From positions 1 to 62,446 of the forward strand of contig JAIRPW010000006.1 of NCBI GenBank assembly GCA_031256795.1: DNA of 62,446 nt, given 5' to 3'. This document shows positions 11,101 to 22,735 of the stretch, one piece after another. Below the pieces are notes generated by a model, which worked only from the letters and a program-made list of their open reading frames with translations, ran no database searches and had not been told where the DNA came from. This stretch comes from Zoogloeaceae bacterium. Lineage in GTDB: Bacteria; Pseudomonadota; Gammaproteobacteria; Burkholderiales; Rhodocyclaceae. How positions within the stretch are numbered: the stretch's first letter is position 1; every line of letters starts with the position of its first letter. A program made the position numbers and the translations under genes.

Positions 11101-11353
11101 CGTAGGCTTTTTCCGCCTTGCGGAAGGACGGGCTTTCCCCTTCGGGAAGGTCTTCATAATCGTGCGGGTCTTGATGGAACGTCTCTTCCGAAGCGGGAAG
11201 ATAGGTATTGTGCGTCGGAATGAAGTCGTCCGTGATATACAGCCGGGACGGGTGCGAGATGCGGATGCATTGCGCCTCCTCCTCTCCGTCGTAGCGGATA
11301 TTTGTAATGAACCTGGGCTTTGAAACGTCCTGCCGAATCGTTAGAGTATACAT
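8168..11353 (-). CDS. C-terminal half of a phage polyvalent protein, beginning with an intein C-fragment
   Basis: The frame starts at an ATG at 11353 and encodes about 1061 residues. Residues 1-49 are an intein C-terminal fragment (see the separate entry). The rest is a polyvalent protein of the sort carried by phages and conjugative elements. RTPEFKKWFGDWE occurs near residue 110, and VMYHGT with a following FDTRGKGKT...GAWFAEE segment near residue 320 looks like an ADP-ribosyltransferase-type domain. LHEAVHAAL near 595 carries an HExxH zinc-peptidase motif. A segment with DVPLEVMKNLPALLADP, AVHMDARREFTKVNKVASVYG and EKASEWLRTNRLQLP (about 800-910) resembles the phage MuF C-terminal domain. 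The end (PNFPDGGIPRR) appears truncated, because homologues continue beyond PDGG. The gene stops 71 bases from mnmE. Toxin or injected-enzyme activity is possible but unproven. Confidence 0.7.
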   Translation of the reverse strand: MYTLTIRQDVSKPRFITNIRYDGEEEAQCIRISHPSRLYITDDFIPTHNTYLPASEETFHQDPHDYEDLPEGESPSFRKAEKAYGGQAAYDKAKAAGRTKLNYRQWVQVRTPEFKKWFGDWEGLRAKSALEEMAAVPLDDDSLAGLSAEDLRKEVSSRYDSFKKSPVTTKDGREVRFSRVGLRETKHHSADRKILELLAKVDEILPKAVPLWSEAHEQENSMDSIRAWHYYGAKTQLNGEEYLARLVVREDVNGNIYYDADMTTLEKIAGDGAPRNKSGTSSKSGDAHNIAQWYANVNPDSVSKITDEETGEPKVMYHGTMTGNFSEFDTRGKGKTEGTGAWFAEEIPHAVTYSGRGDFLTKEQLEDAKDGEYTEEGIYPVFLNLRTPMTYDFAGNDWQEGMKEIVALDEDEDVVDYLYSKEEADAYREENPTHTVEERNTEISTNEYAREAREYGADGAIFFNVVDEGHFGRGYLVPSSSTVVFNPEQIKSATENNGDFSEKMDDIFYRENEGETNAGLDAAGIQEALSSAFGKKAFARLKENGIVRVVTPAQAAGIAGEERARGAGGFMKDGVLYLVAGNVAEETLRGAALHEAVHAALTSKDANGDIRYRKLMNRLKLMRGALAKTEWFQKAEARIGAADRRNEARSLHELAAYAVEEYENAPRSVPMQVVKWVRDLLAYMKTAIAERLGVEYAPTAADLSAIARRYLSAQAQRQTQGTREENAAMASERKNPFQPDPYDARKFAEAVERIAAMKDAPHTTLTIGDTPAALRAAGANARSMQVAPSVIHKAMRPEIKGHDVPLEVMKNLPALLADPIAVFSSQTEENALVAFVEAKDGSGRSVVAAVHMDARREFTKVNKVASVYGRPAQDFIKWANAGRTKYLNKEKASEWLRTNRLQLPEVNTIERLGKNTITKEDIVNGGILYSIPAANTVRQSLKNMKDKTSEAVNDTLDALERKLQDKYADLGNLYETLREQGKTIHDSLDAYLQETLYHGRVANQVDNFTKDELRPLLEEIQKENADLGDFEEFLWMRHAKERNAQIANINPNFPDGGIPRR
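11207..11353 (-). other. Intein C-terminal fragment (IntC, 49 residues) with Asn-Thr splice junction
   Basis: The segment from MYTLTIRQD to THN shows the C-terminal intein blocks: EEEAQCIRISHPSRLYITDD (block F-like) and DDFIPTHN (block G, penultimate His and terminal Asn), with Thr as the +1 extein residue at 11204-11206. The length and break point match IntC pieces of naturally split inteins, which are commonly 35-50 residues and break where a homing endonuclease would sit. The matching N-terminal piece lies 1.27 kb upstream on the same strand at 12624-13028. No good Shine-Dalgarno precedes the ATG at 11353, so independent translation is uncertain. Confidence 0.75.
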
Positions 11354-11507
11354 ATCGCGCGCCGGGAAAAAGTTATCCGCGCCTCTTATACTGAATCCGC
11401 GCGGAAACGAAAACCGACGAACAGACCTGCTAAATCCTCTCCACCCTGCCGTTCCCGTGCGCCTCTTCTTCCTGCGCCGAAAACGCCCACACATGCCTTA
11501 AGGCCGC

Positions 11508-12569
11508 GTGGTCTATAAATACCGCGCCGGGGATATACTCGTCCGCGCATCCGTCTGGATAGATATGCCCGCGCCGATTCTCGGCGGAAAGGATTCCCAT
11601 GGCGGCGTTCCCGCGCCATTCCCCGCAGACGATTCTTTGTTCCGGCGGCTTTGGAGGAATGACCGCCGGGGGGCTTTTGCGGATAACCCGCATCCGCGCG
11701 TCGAAATGCGCGACGTCGTATCCGTCTATGGATTCTCCGTGAAGCCGTATACCGTTCCTGAGCCCCCCTCTCCTTTCCTGATGGAGGACGAGGACGGGGC
11801 TTTAGAGCCGGGGGATTATCTTGTGGCGGTATCGTGGATGAGAAAGGGCATGGAATCCTCTCTCTCCCCTTCGGAGAAAATCACCTTGCGATCCGCCGCC
11901 GGGATTCGCGCGGCATTGCCTATGGTCATGGACGATACGATAGACTTTGTGAGAATCTACATGACCCGGCGAAACGGCGGGGAAATGCTGCTGCAAGAGA
12001 CCGTTCCCGCTTCCGTATCGGAAACGGCGATTCGCATGGACAACGCGGGCGGTAAGCCTTCTCCCTTTCGCGGATTCTCTCCGATGTGCGGCGGGGAGAG
12101 GGCGGGGCTGTCTCTCTGGCGCGGAAGGCTCGTCGTATCCTCCGGCGGAACGATGACGTTTTCGGAGCCTCTCGCTTACCATCTGCGCGACCCGCGCCAT
12201 GGATTCTTTCTTTTCCCGGAAACGGTTACCTTTATCGCGCCCGTTGCCGGCGGCCTGTTTGTCGGACAGGAAACGCACGTCGTGTTTTTGTCGGGAGACA
12301 GACCGGAGAATCTCGCGATGAATCCTCTCGCCTGCCAGGCGCCGATCGCCGGGTCTGCCGTACTTCTGGAAGGGAAAGACAGCGGCGCGGATTCTTCCGT
12401 CGCCTTATGGTGCGCCGATAACGGCCACGTCATGGGAATGCCGGACGGGAGCGTCAAGGAGCTGCAGGCGGACAGAATTTTTGGCATTACCCCGAAAATT
12501 CTTTCTTCCGCCATCGAAGGATATTCTCTTGCGAAAGACGGAAGGGCTACGACGTTTCTTGCCGGATAG
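11508..12569 (+). pseudogene. Phage structural protein fragment inserted between intein halves, opposite strand
   Basis: The open frame spans 353 codons from a GTG, but the convincing part begins near 11700. From EPGDYLVAVSWM through FSEPLAYHL.DPRHGFF, FPETVTFIAPVAGGLFVG and THVVFLSGD it resembles a phage virion protein family of about 450-500 residues found in proteobacterial prophages. Those homologues also have an N-terminal part that is missing here, and the first 60 residues (antisense to another open frame) are unlikely to be real. The C-terminus also ends early (ATTFLAG). It is therefore probably a truncated prophage gene. It runs against the two polyvalent-protein pieces that flank it. 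Confidence 0.55.
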
Positions 12570-12623
12570 CCGCGCCAGTACTCAATCTCGTTTTGGACAA
12601 GCCTAGCGCGGCTCCGTTCCCCC

Positions 12624-16361
<3,738 letters not shown>

Positions 16362-16365
<4 letters not shown>

Positions 16366-16904
16366 ATTTGGAAAACGCGCGCGCGGTTTTGCAAGACGCA
16401 GAATTGATTCATTCCGCCGATGCGGTGCAACGCGCGATTGACAGTGTCGCCGAGCGCATACGGCAGGATTTGTCCGGCCTGTATCCGGTGATTTTGGCGG
16501 TTATGAGCGGCGCGGTGCCTTTTGTCGGACATCTATTGCCGCGATTGGATTTTCCTTTGGATTTTGATTATCTCCACGCCAGCCGCTACGGTCTGGAAAC
16601 GCAAAGCAAAAGCGCGCTAACCTGGCGCAGCGGTCCCTGGATTGCGCTCAAGGAGCGGCACGTGCTGGTTGTGGATGACATTTTGGATGAAGGCGTAACG
16701 CTCTCAACCATTTGCGCGCGATTGAAGCAAATGGGCGCGGCCAGTGTGCGCGCCGCCGTGCTGGTTGAAAAAAATACCGGAAAAACGAAACCGCTGATCG
16801 CCGATTATGTGGGGCTTGTTGTTCCCGACCGTTTTGTATTTGGTTTCGGTATGGATATTTGCGGCATGTGGCGCAATCTGCCCGCGATTTACGCGCGTGC
16901 GTAA
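16362..16904 (+). CDS. hpt: Hypoxanthine-guanine phosphoribosyltransferase
   Basis: A 180-residue purine salvage enzyme that joins hypoxanthine or guanine to PRPP. The PRPP-binding loop [14 protein letters not shown] is clear, with upstream [13 protein letters not shown] and downstream [19 protein letters not shown]. It is translationally coupled to galU by an ATGA overlap. The family is named Hpt or HprT in relatives; substrate preference cannot be read from the sequence. Confidence 0.9.
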
Positions 16905-17280
16905 AGGCGTTAGACAGACTTCCCCGCATAAATGTCTGTGAAGATGAGGCTACAATAGGAACGATCTGTTGCGGGCGTCACGACATTGCGAGTGGTTGTG
17001 GTAGACACAAACGAGTATGGCAACTACTTTAAGTAGCTAGAGACAACGTGAATCTACTGATTTACAGCACATTATATGTCATTTCCTCTAAGGTTTTTAA
17101 AAGTATAATCAAAACACGTGCGGCAGAAATCCACCACTATTGCCTCGCTGTCCAGCATATTGACTGACGCTCACTATTTGTAGCCAGCGCTCCTGTAAGG
17201 TTGAAATTAAAAAAACTAGCGTGTGGTCCGCATTTTTTGAATGCGGGTTGAAAAATAAAAACCGTGCTATGGTCTGCTGG
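16905..17280. other. Intergenic region at the edge of an accessory segment
   Basis: About 376 bases without a convincing gene. Composition becomes more AT-rich after 16990. A small perfect hairpin (CCGCATT at 17228-17234 with AATGCGG at 17240-17246) lies near the AIPR relic end but lacks a good T-run on either strand. I see no RNA gene. Confidence 0.4.
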
Positions 17281-18132
17281 TTATTTGGACAACTCAAAAC
17301 CTTCGCCCTGCATTTTTTCAAACAACGATAGCAGGACGCGGCCCTGCGCGGCTGAAACAAACCTGTTCTTGAACAAGTATGCAAGTATTCCGTCTTCCTT
17401 CGGGCTTATCATATTCCTGCTTTTTCCGAAATCGCGCAATTTGCGCCAATTTGCTTCGCCTATGTCCAGGATGTGGGTTTCTACCTGTATGTCGTTCTCT
17501 ATCTTCTGTCCGGACTTGGCGGAGCGGATTTCCTGCCCGACGACGTTCTCGTCAACAAGCTCGCCGATGAAATCTTCCGGAATCTCAATTTCCAAATGCT
17601 TCACGGCGTCCCAGCACGCCGGACGCTTGCAGTATTGCCCGATATTTGACATCGCGCTATCGTTCATCAGGTGGTTGTGGACTTTTTCCGCCGCCTGCTT
17701 CAACAAGCCGTCAAACGCTTCCGATATCGCCTGCTTGTTCCATATCTTCATAAAATCCACGGATTTGCCAATATCCGCGACCTTGCGCGCGATGTATGCC
17801 AGCGCATAAGCGACAATGTTTGCGCGGTATCCGCCATCATACTAGGGGGGGTTGGTCACAATTTTTTCCGCCGACTTGAACGCTATCGCCTTCGCTATTG
17901 CGATTTTATAATATGCTTCATTGAACTGCGTGTCGTCCTTCTGCCAGCGCGCGTCAATCTGATCCGCGTATTCCAGGAATATGTATTGCGCGCCCTTGCT
18001 GACGACATGCGGCAGTTGCATCCAGACGCCTTCATATTTCGCCAAATCGGTTTTTGTGAACAGCTGGCTCTTCGGATATTCCAATTGAAACTTTTTCTTT
18101 TCTGCGGGCGATGCATAGGCGTATCCATTCAT
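17281..18132 (-). pseudogene. C-terminal remnant of an AIPR-family (abortive infection/phage resistance) protein, amber-interrupted
   Basis: Two open pieces lie in one frame, separated only by a TAG at 17842-17844. The upstream piece has YPKSQLFTKTDLAKYEGVW, MQLPHVVSKGAQ and FNEAYYKIAIAKAIAFK. After the stop the frame continues YDGGYRANIVAYALAYIA, VDFMKIWNKQAISEAF and SPKEDGILAYLF. This is the C-terminal region of AIPR proteins, phage-defence proteins often found with DNA methyltransferases. Homologues have Trp where the TAG stands (PPWYDGGYRAN), so a single TGG-to-TAG change explains the break. The first several hundred residues are missing; the upstream end is fused to a methyltransferase fragment at about 18130. 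Confidence 0.8.
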
Positions 18133-18447
18133 ATACTGGCCGCGCGCCCGCGTTCGTCTTCAAATCCCTTGCGGTGGCCAGCTATGTAAAACGCTTGGCA
18201 CGGAAATCCGCCTGTTATTATATCCACTCTGCCGAGCCGTCCGTCGTTCGGGTGCAAATTGCAAATGTCGTCTTCAATAAGCGTGTGGTTAAAGTTTCTT
18301 CTGTATGTCTTGCACGCGGCCTTGTCAACCTCGTTGGACCACGAAAGACCATATCCCGCGTTCTTAAACGCAAGGCAAATACCGCCCAAACCGGCGAAAA
18401 CTGCCGACTTTCAGCACGCAACGATTATCGTTGATTTCATTTTTCAT
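18129..18447 (-). pseudogene. N-terminal remnant of a C5-cytosine DNA methyltransferase (Dcm type)
   Basis: The relic begins MKNEIND at an ATG at 18447, shifts frame by one base after KVGS, and then reads FAGLGGICLAFKNAGYGLSW (motif I, SAM binding). It continues to DIITGGFPCQAFYIAGHRKG, which carries the catalytic PCQ of motif IV. Motif IV normally reads PCQAFS; here Y replaces S. Soon after GFEDERG homology ends and the frame runs into the AIPR relic. A deletion evidently joined the first 90 residues of this enzyme to the tail of the defence gene that once followed. It cannot methylate DNA in this form. Confidence 0.85.
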
Positions 18448-18735
18448 GTTTTAACATTATGCCCGAACTTCTTGAAAATGTAAATCGTTCCCCTGTCTTC
18501 CTAGACTCCACGCAAACCGCAGCGAATTTAACGTTGCTGCGATTTACGGTCGCCAGTCAATATGCCGTTCAGTGTTCCACGTGATCGCAAAGCGTTGAAA
18601 ATTATACGATCCAACGCCGATGAAAGACATATGAAAAACAATTTGAAAAGAATATTTTGCCCCATAAGATTTACGATTTCTTCTATTAAGCACAAAAAAC
18701 GTCGCGGACAGACAGAGCGTTATGCGGAATGGCTA
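18448..18735. other. AT-rich intergenic segment
   Basis: This is low-GC DNA between the methyltransferase relic and the next promoter. A 64-codon open frame from 18562 has no family resemblance and no ribosome site. It is probably the flank of an imported segment. Confidence 0.4.
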
Positions 18736-18764
18736 TTGACATTTTTAGTGAATTAGTGTACAAC
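18736..18764 (+). promoter_or_regulatory. Sigma70-type promoter for the zinc-ribbon gene
   Basis: A perfect TTGACA at 18736-18741 is followed after 17 bases by TACAAC at 18759-18764. Transcription would start near 18771, after the first possible ATG (18767), which favours the ATG at 18797 as the translation start of the next gene. Confidence 0.65.
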
Positions 18765-18796
18765 AAATGAAGATTTCATTGATTCGGAGAAAGAAA

Positions 18797-19516
18797 ATGA
18801 TGTTCGGGCCTAATTTTGTTTATAAATGTCCTAAATGCGGAAAATTCACCACAAATAGAAGCCTATTGTCTGGAAATACCACCGGGGCAACCTTGTATTC
18901 CGATGGAAGAATGATCGCTCCGATGCTCATGGAATTTCCATTTATTACAAAATGTGAAAGATGTAAAGAATTTTATTGGCTCGTAGATAAAAATCTACTG
19001 GGAGTATATGGATACGAGTATAAGTACTATTCAAAAATATATACTGCCAGTTGTGCGGTATTCCTATCTCTACATGAATACATCGAGGCAATTAATATGA
19101 AAATCTATACAAATAAAGACGAGGAAAATTATTTGCGATTAAGATTATGGTGGGCATTTAATCATAGAACAAGAGAGGATGAAAACATATTTATTTCTAA
19201 TGATAAAACGAGAGAAAATAAAAACATCTTCATAGATAAGGATGATAAAGAAATTTATGAATCAAATTGTATCAAAATGATTGAAACACTGGATAAAAAC
19301 ACTATCAGCGGAAAATTAAGAAGCGCAGAATTGTTTAGAAATCTTGGCGACTACGTTGAATGCAACAATATCCTGGATTTAATCCACGAAGAAGAATATA
19401 TTTGCATAAGAGACTCACTGCGAAGCGAGTGCGAAAAGAATAATCAATATACAATTGAATTGAAAAATTGGAAGAAATACGACTATGGACATATCCTATG
19501 GATCAAGAGAGCTTGA
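18797..19516 (+). CDS. Hypothetical protein with N-terminal CxxC zinc ribbon, AT-rich
   Basis: I do not recognise the family. The 239-residue product opens with CPKCGKF and, after about 40 residues, CERCKEFYWLVD, which together look like a four-cysteine zinc ribbon. The remaining part is charged and helical and rich in Lys, Asn, Ile and Glu. The codon use and low GC differ sharply from neighbours and indicate recent transfer. The ATG at 18797 is preferred because GGAG lies seven bases upstream and the promoter would start transcription after the earlier ATG. Its 3' end overlaps the convergent cupin gene by 21 bases. It lies next to defence-gene relics, so a role in a mobile or defence locus is possible but unsupported. 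Confidence 0.65.
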   Translation: MMFGPNFVYKCPKCGKFTTNRSLLSGNTTGATLYSDGRMIAPMLMEFPFITKCERCKEFYWLVDKNLLGVYGYEYKYYSKIYTASCAVFLSLHEYIEAINMKIYTNKDEENYLRLRLWWAFNHRTREDENIFISNDKTRENKNIFIDKDDKEIYESNCIKMIETLDKNTISGKLRSAELFRNLGDYVECNNILDLIHEEEYICIRDSLRSECEKNNQYTIELKNWKKYDYGHILWIKRA

Positions 19517-20203
19517 TTCAAGGTAGCGGGAAAGAGTTTCCACCTCGCCACGCCAGGTATAAACAGCAAGGAGCGGAGAATCCGCTCCCGCGCGCATGGC
19601 ATGCGCCGCGTCTGAAGGATGCAGGATCAGCGCGCCGGGAGGACGCGCGCGCGTCTCGTTTTCCAGAGTCCATTCCGCTGTACCGAACAGCACAACATAA
19701 GTTTCAACGGCGGGATGCGCGTGAATCGGATAAAACAATCCCGCATCCATCGCGGTGATCCCCAAACAAACCGAATGGCTTTTAAAAGGCGCGACAGGCC
19801 CAACCAGCTCTGCCCAAGCCATGCGCGCGCCAATATCTGGCATATCTGGGCGCGCGTCATAACTGTATCGCCAAGGAAAACGGGAAAGACACGGATACAA
19901 CAGAGCGAGCAAATCAGCGATTCCCTCTGTTTCCGGACTTTCCGTACCCGCATCATGAACCGTTGACGGCGCTACAAGCGCCTTTTGCAAAATGCCGGCG
20001 ATCGGATGATGGCTGGCGCGAAGGCGTTCTTCGTCACAACGGGAAAAGTCCACTGCATCCAGAAGCGCAAACGCGCAGGAGAGTTCCTCAGTCAGCGCAG
20101 GCGTGTGGATTTCACTTCTTAAACGCCGCGCCAAAAGCGCGCGAATTCGCGTCACAATCGCCAGCGCGTCGGCAACGGGCAGCGCATCGGTGGAAATACT
20201 CAT
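19496..20203 (-). CDS. Cupin of the DMSP-lyase-like family
   Basis: The product is 235 residues, starting MSISTDALP. The C-terminal half is a cupin with the metal ligands in YPIHAHPAVETYVVL (HxH and E) and HPSDAAHAM (H), flanked by LGITAMDAG and LLAVYTWRGEVE, all characteristic of the dimethylsulfoniopropionate lyase-like cupins (DddL/Q/W relatives). True lyases split DMSP to dimethyl sulfide and acrylate; relatives may use other substrates. It follows a SAM methyltransferase and metY on the same strand, suggesting a sulfonium or methylthio compound as substrate, which is inference. No clear Shine-Dalgarno precedes the ATG. The stop is TAG. Confidence 0.75.
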   Translation of the reverse strand: MSISTDALPVADALAIVTRIRALLARRLRSEIHTPALTEELSCAFALLDAVDFSRCDEERLRASHHPIAGILQKALVAPSTVHDAGTESPETEGIADLLALLYPCLSRFPWRYSYDARPDMPDIGARMAWAELVGPVAPFKSHSVCLGITAMDAGLFYPIHAHPAVETYVVLFGTAEWTLENETRARPPGALILHPSDAAHAMRAGADSPLLAVYTWRGEVETLSRYLESSSLDP

Positions 20204-20231
20204 TTTGAACAGGTTTTCAGGCTTTTGCGAA

Positions 20232-21218
20232 TCATATCGGCCAGGAGCGCAACGCGGCAACCGTATGCCCGATCCGTTCTCCTTGCTGATGCAGGAGAAA
20301 AGCCTCTTTCGGGGAGAGCGCTTCTTTTGCGAGCGTGGTTTCCAGAGCCAGCGCTTCCTTTCCGGATATTTCCAGCGATGAACCGCCAAAAAGCTGCGCG
20401 AGCCGATCCACCCGGTAAAAATGAAAGGGTCCCAATCCGGCTTGTTGCTGCGCGATATGCCCAGAAAATACCGCCTCGGCTTCCGTCTGCGCTTTCCAGC
20501 CGTAGGCGTAAATTTCAGAACGGAAGCCCGCCGCGCGTCCCATTTCCAGAAAGACCTCCAGCGGCACGCGCGCGCCCAGCAATGAGAGCGTTGATCCTCC
20601 GGGCGTTAAAAAATCCTTCGCCCGTAAAAGTGCGACATAGTGCAATGCCAGGAGGTTACGCCGAAACAATTCCGGGATATTTTCTGAACGCGGCGGCACA
20701 AAGCTCGAACTCACGCGCGCCGTCTCAATGGCGCTGGCGTCGTCGACCGGAATATTGGGCAGATTTTCATAAATAAGGTCATAGCGCGGACGATTGGCGG
20801 CATCCTCCGTATCCAGCGGCTCCAGCAAATCACCGTGTCCGAATTGAAGCGCGATGGCGTCGGCGCCCAAAAGATTGGCGCGAATGTTGGCGACGGCTGC
20901 GGCAACGACCTCTTCATGCACGTCCGTCACGCCTACCTGCGTCGCGTTCAGAATTTCAATGGCAGTCAGCGCGTCCAAGCCAGTCCCGGTACCAATGCTA
21001 CAAAAACTTTTCGGCGCGCGCGCCTCCCGCGCAATGCGTTTAAAAACAGGCGCGGCAACGGTGGCGACCCAGTCGCTTTCCAGATCGTCCGCCTGCGGCA
21101 GAAAACTGCGCCCCGTCACCTCGACGCGCAACAAGTTTTTAAGTCTTTTCGGCGGCGCGGAAAGTTTGAGATAGTCCGTTGCGGAAATGGCGAGGCAAAG
21201 CGTATGTGCGGAGTTCAT
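20232..21218 (-). CDS. SAM-dependent methyltransferase
   Basis: A 328-residue class I methyltransferase. The SAM-binding motif SIGTGTGLDALTAIEI sits near residue 75, followed by GVTDVHEE (motif II acid) and YDLIYENLPNIP (motif IV position, similar to NPP-type loops). The region after it, with LLALHYVALLRAKDFLTPGG and a C-terminal helical part, recalls the N-terminal methyltransferase domain of plant methionine S-methyltransferase and bacterial MmtN, but this is a weak impression. It lies between metY and a DMSP-lyase-like cupin with short gaps, so methylation of a sulfur compound is a reasonable guess. The start could also be upstream, overlapping metY. Confidence 0.7.
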   Translation of the reverse strand: MNSAHTLCLAISATDYLKLSAPPKRLKNLLRVEVTGRSFLPQADDLESDWVATVAAPVFKRIAREARAPKSFCSIGTGTGLDALTAIEILNATQVGVTDVHEEVVAAAVANIRANLLGADAIALQFGHGDLLEPLDTEDAANRPRYDLIYENLPNIPVDDASAIETARVSSSFVPPRSENIPELFRRNLLALHYVALLRAKDFLTPGGSTLSLLGARVPLEVFLEMGRAAGFRSEIYAYGWKAQTEAEAVFSGHIAQQQAGLGPFHFYRVDRLAQLFGGSSLEISGKEALALETTLAKEALSPKEAFLLHQQGERIGHTVAALRSWPI

Positions 21219-21243
21219 AGGACAAGAGAAGAAAAATAGACGG

Positions 21244-22662
21244 TTACACAGCGGCGGCAATGGCCTGTTCAAAATCGGCGATCAAGTCAGCGGGATCCTC
21301 AATCCCGACGGAAACACGCACCATGTCAGGAAGAATACCTGCGGCGCGCTGTTCCTGTTCCGTGAGCTGCGCGTGCGTAGAAGAGGCCGGATGCAGCACG
21401 CTGGTGCGCGCGTCCCCGACGTGTACAACCAGCGCGGCGACCTTCAGCGCTTTGACAAAACGGCGAATGGCGTCCAAACCGCCTTTCAGTCCAAAAGTCA
21501 AAATGCCGCCCGCGTTGTCCTTTCGGAAATAACGGGCAACAAGTTTTTTGCTTGCGGTCTCCAGACCCGGATAATTCACCCAGGTAACTTTCGGATGCGC
21601 GCTTAGAAATTTGGCGAGCGCGAGCGCGTTGTCACCATGACGCGGCATTCTCAGATGCAGGGTTTCCAGTCCCAGATTGATCAAAAAAGCGTTCATGGGG
21701 CTAAGGCATCCGCCAAAATCCCGCAGAGATTGCGCGCGCGCTTTGTAAAGAAAGGGAGACGCCGGAAATTTTTCCGCGTAAATCACACCGTTATAGGTGG
21801 GATCGGGGGAGGTAAATTCAGGAAAAAGACCATTCGCCCAATCAAAATTCCCGCCATCTACCACAATTCCGCCCACGCTGGTGGCATGTCCGTCCATATA
21901 TTTGGTCGCGGAATTGATCACGATATTCGCGCCGTGCTTGAGCGGCTGGCAAAGAAAAGGAGTCGCCAGCGTATTGTCGACAATGAGCGGAACGCCATGC
22001 GCTTTGGCCAGCGCGGAAAGTTTGCCGAAATCCAGAATAGCCAGACCAGGGTTGCCGATCGTCTCGCCAAAAACAAGACGAGTTTCCGGACGGAAAAGTT
22101 TTTCGATTTCACGCGCGGGCGCGTTCGGGTCGAAAAAACTCGCGCGGACGCCAAATCTTTTCAGCGTGGAGTGAAAAAGCGTGTAAGTGCCGCCGTAAAG
22201 CTGGGACGCGGCCAGAATGTGATCGCCCTCGCGGACAATGGCGGTTGTGGCAAGAAGAGTCGCGGCTTGCCCGGAGGCGGTGGCAATCGCGCCCGCCCCG
22301 CCCTCCAGAAGATTAACCCGCGCCTCAAAACCCGCTACGGTTGGATTGCTGGTGCGACTGTATTTATGCCCAAACGCCTGCAAAGTCATGATGCGGTTAA
22401 CATGGTCAATATCATCGTACTTGTAGGTCGTGCTCTGAATAATGGGCAGCACGCGCGGCTCGCCGAATTTCGGCGAGTAACCTCCCTGCAAACACAGCGT
22501 ATCAAAGGCAAGCTCTGCGGCGGGAGCGGCAGAAACAGCCGATGCGGCGCTGGTTTTTTTGCTGGATTTTTTCCTGGATACAGAAACGGCTTCGCGCGCG
22601 GTTTTTGCGGCGTCAAGCGTGGCTTTAGCTTTTTGCGCGGCAGCGGATGATTTTTTGGACAT
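21244..22662 (-). CDS. metY: O-acetylhomoserine sulfhydrylase / aminocarboxypropyltransferase
   Basis: The 472-residue PLP enzyme makes homocysteine or methionine from O-acetylhomoserine and sulfide or methanethiol. FDTLCLQGGYSP opens the family core, YSRTSNPT and TASGQAA follow, and the PLP lysine is in INSATKYMDGHATSVGG. The C-terminal RVSVGIEDPADLIADF is complete. An unusual 50-residue Ala/Lys/Ser-rich extension precedes the core. The ATG at 22662 has GAGG about eight bases upstream. A candidate promoter with a palindrome over its -10 lies at 22736-22777. Two sulfur-related genes follow on the same strand. Confidence 0.92.
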   Translation of the reverse strand: MSKKSSAAAQKAKATLDAAKTAREAVSVSRKKSSKKTSAASAVSAAPAAELAFDTLCLQGGYSPKFGEPRVLPIIQSTTYKYDDIDHVNRIMTLQAFGHKYSRTSNPTVAGFEARVNLLEGGAGAIATASGQAATLLATTAIVREGDHILAASQLYGGTYTLFHSTLKRFGVRASFFDPNAPAREIEKLFRPETRLVFGETIGNPGLAILDFGKLSALAKAHGVPLIVDNTLATPFLCQPLKHGANIVINSATKYMDGHATSVGGIVVDGGNFDWANGLFPEFTSPDPTYNGVIYAEKFPASPFLYKARAQSLRDFGGCLSPMNAFLINLGLETLHLRMPRHGDNALALAKFLSAHPKVTWVNYPGLETASKKLVARYFRKDNAGGILTFGLKGGLDAIRRFVKALKVAALVVHVGDARTSVLHPASSTHAQLTEQEQRAAGILPDMVRVSVGIEDPADLIADFEQAIAAAV

Positions 22663-22735
22663 GAGAGCGCCTCGAAAGAGAATCGTGCAAGGATAAAAAT
22701 GAAAACGCGCATTGTCGAGACTATTTTGCAACTTT

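Noticed and set aside
11430-11693. 87-codon minus-strand frame ending HGNGRVERI within the phage island
   Set aside because: It reads somewhat protein-like but overlaps the plus-strand phage gene start; I could not match it to a family and cannot decide which strand is real.
22663-22735. Possible SAM riboswitch in the metY leader
   Set aside because: The 80-base leader does not show the helices or conserved bases of known SAM or SAH riboswitches.
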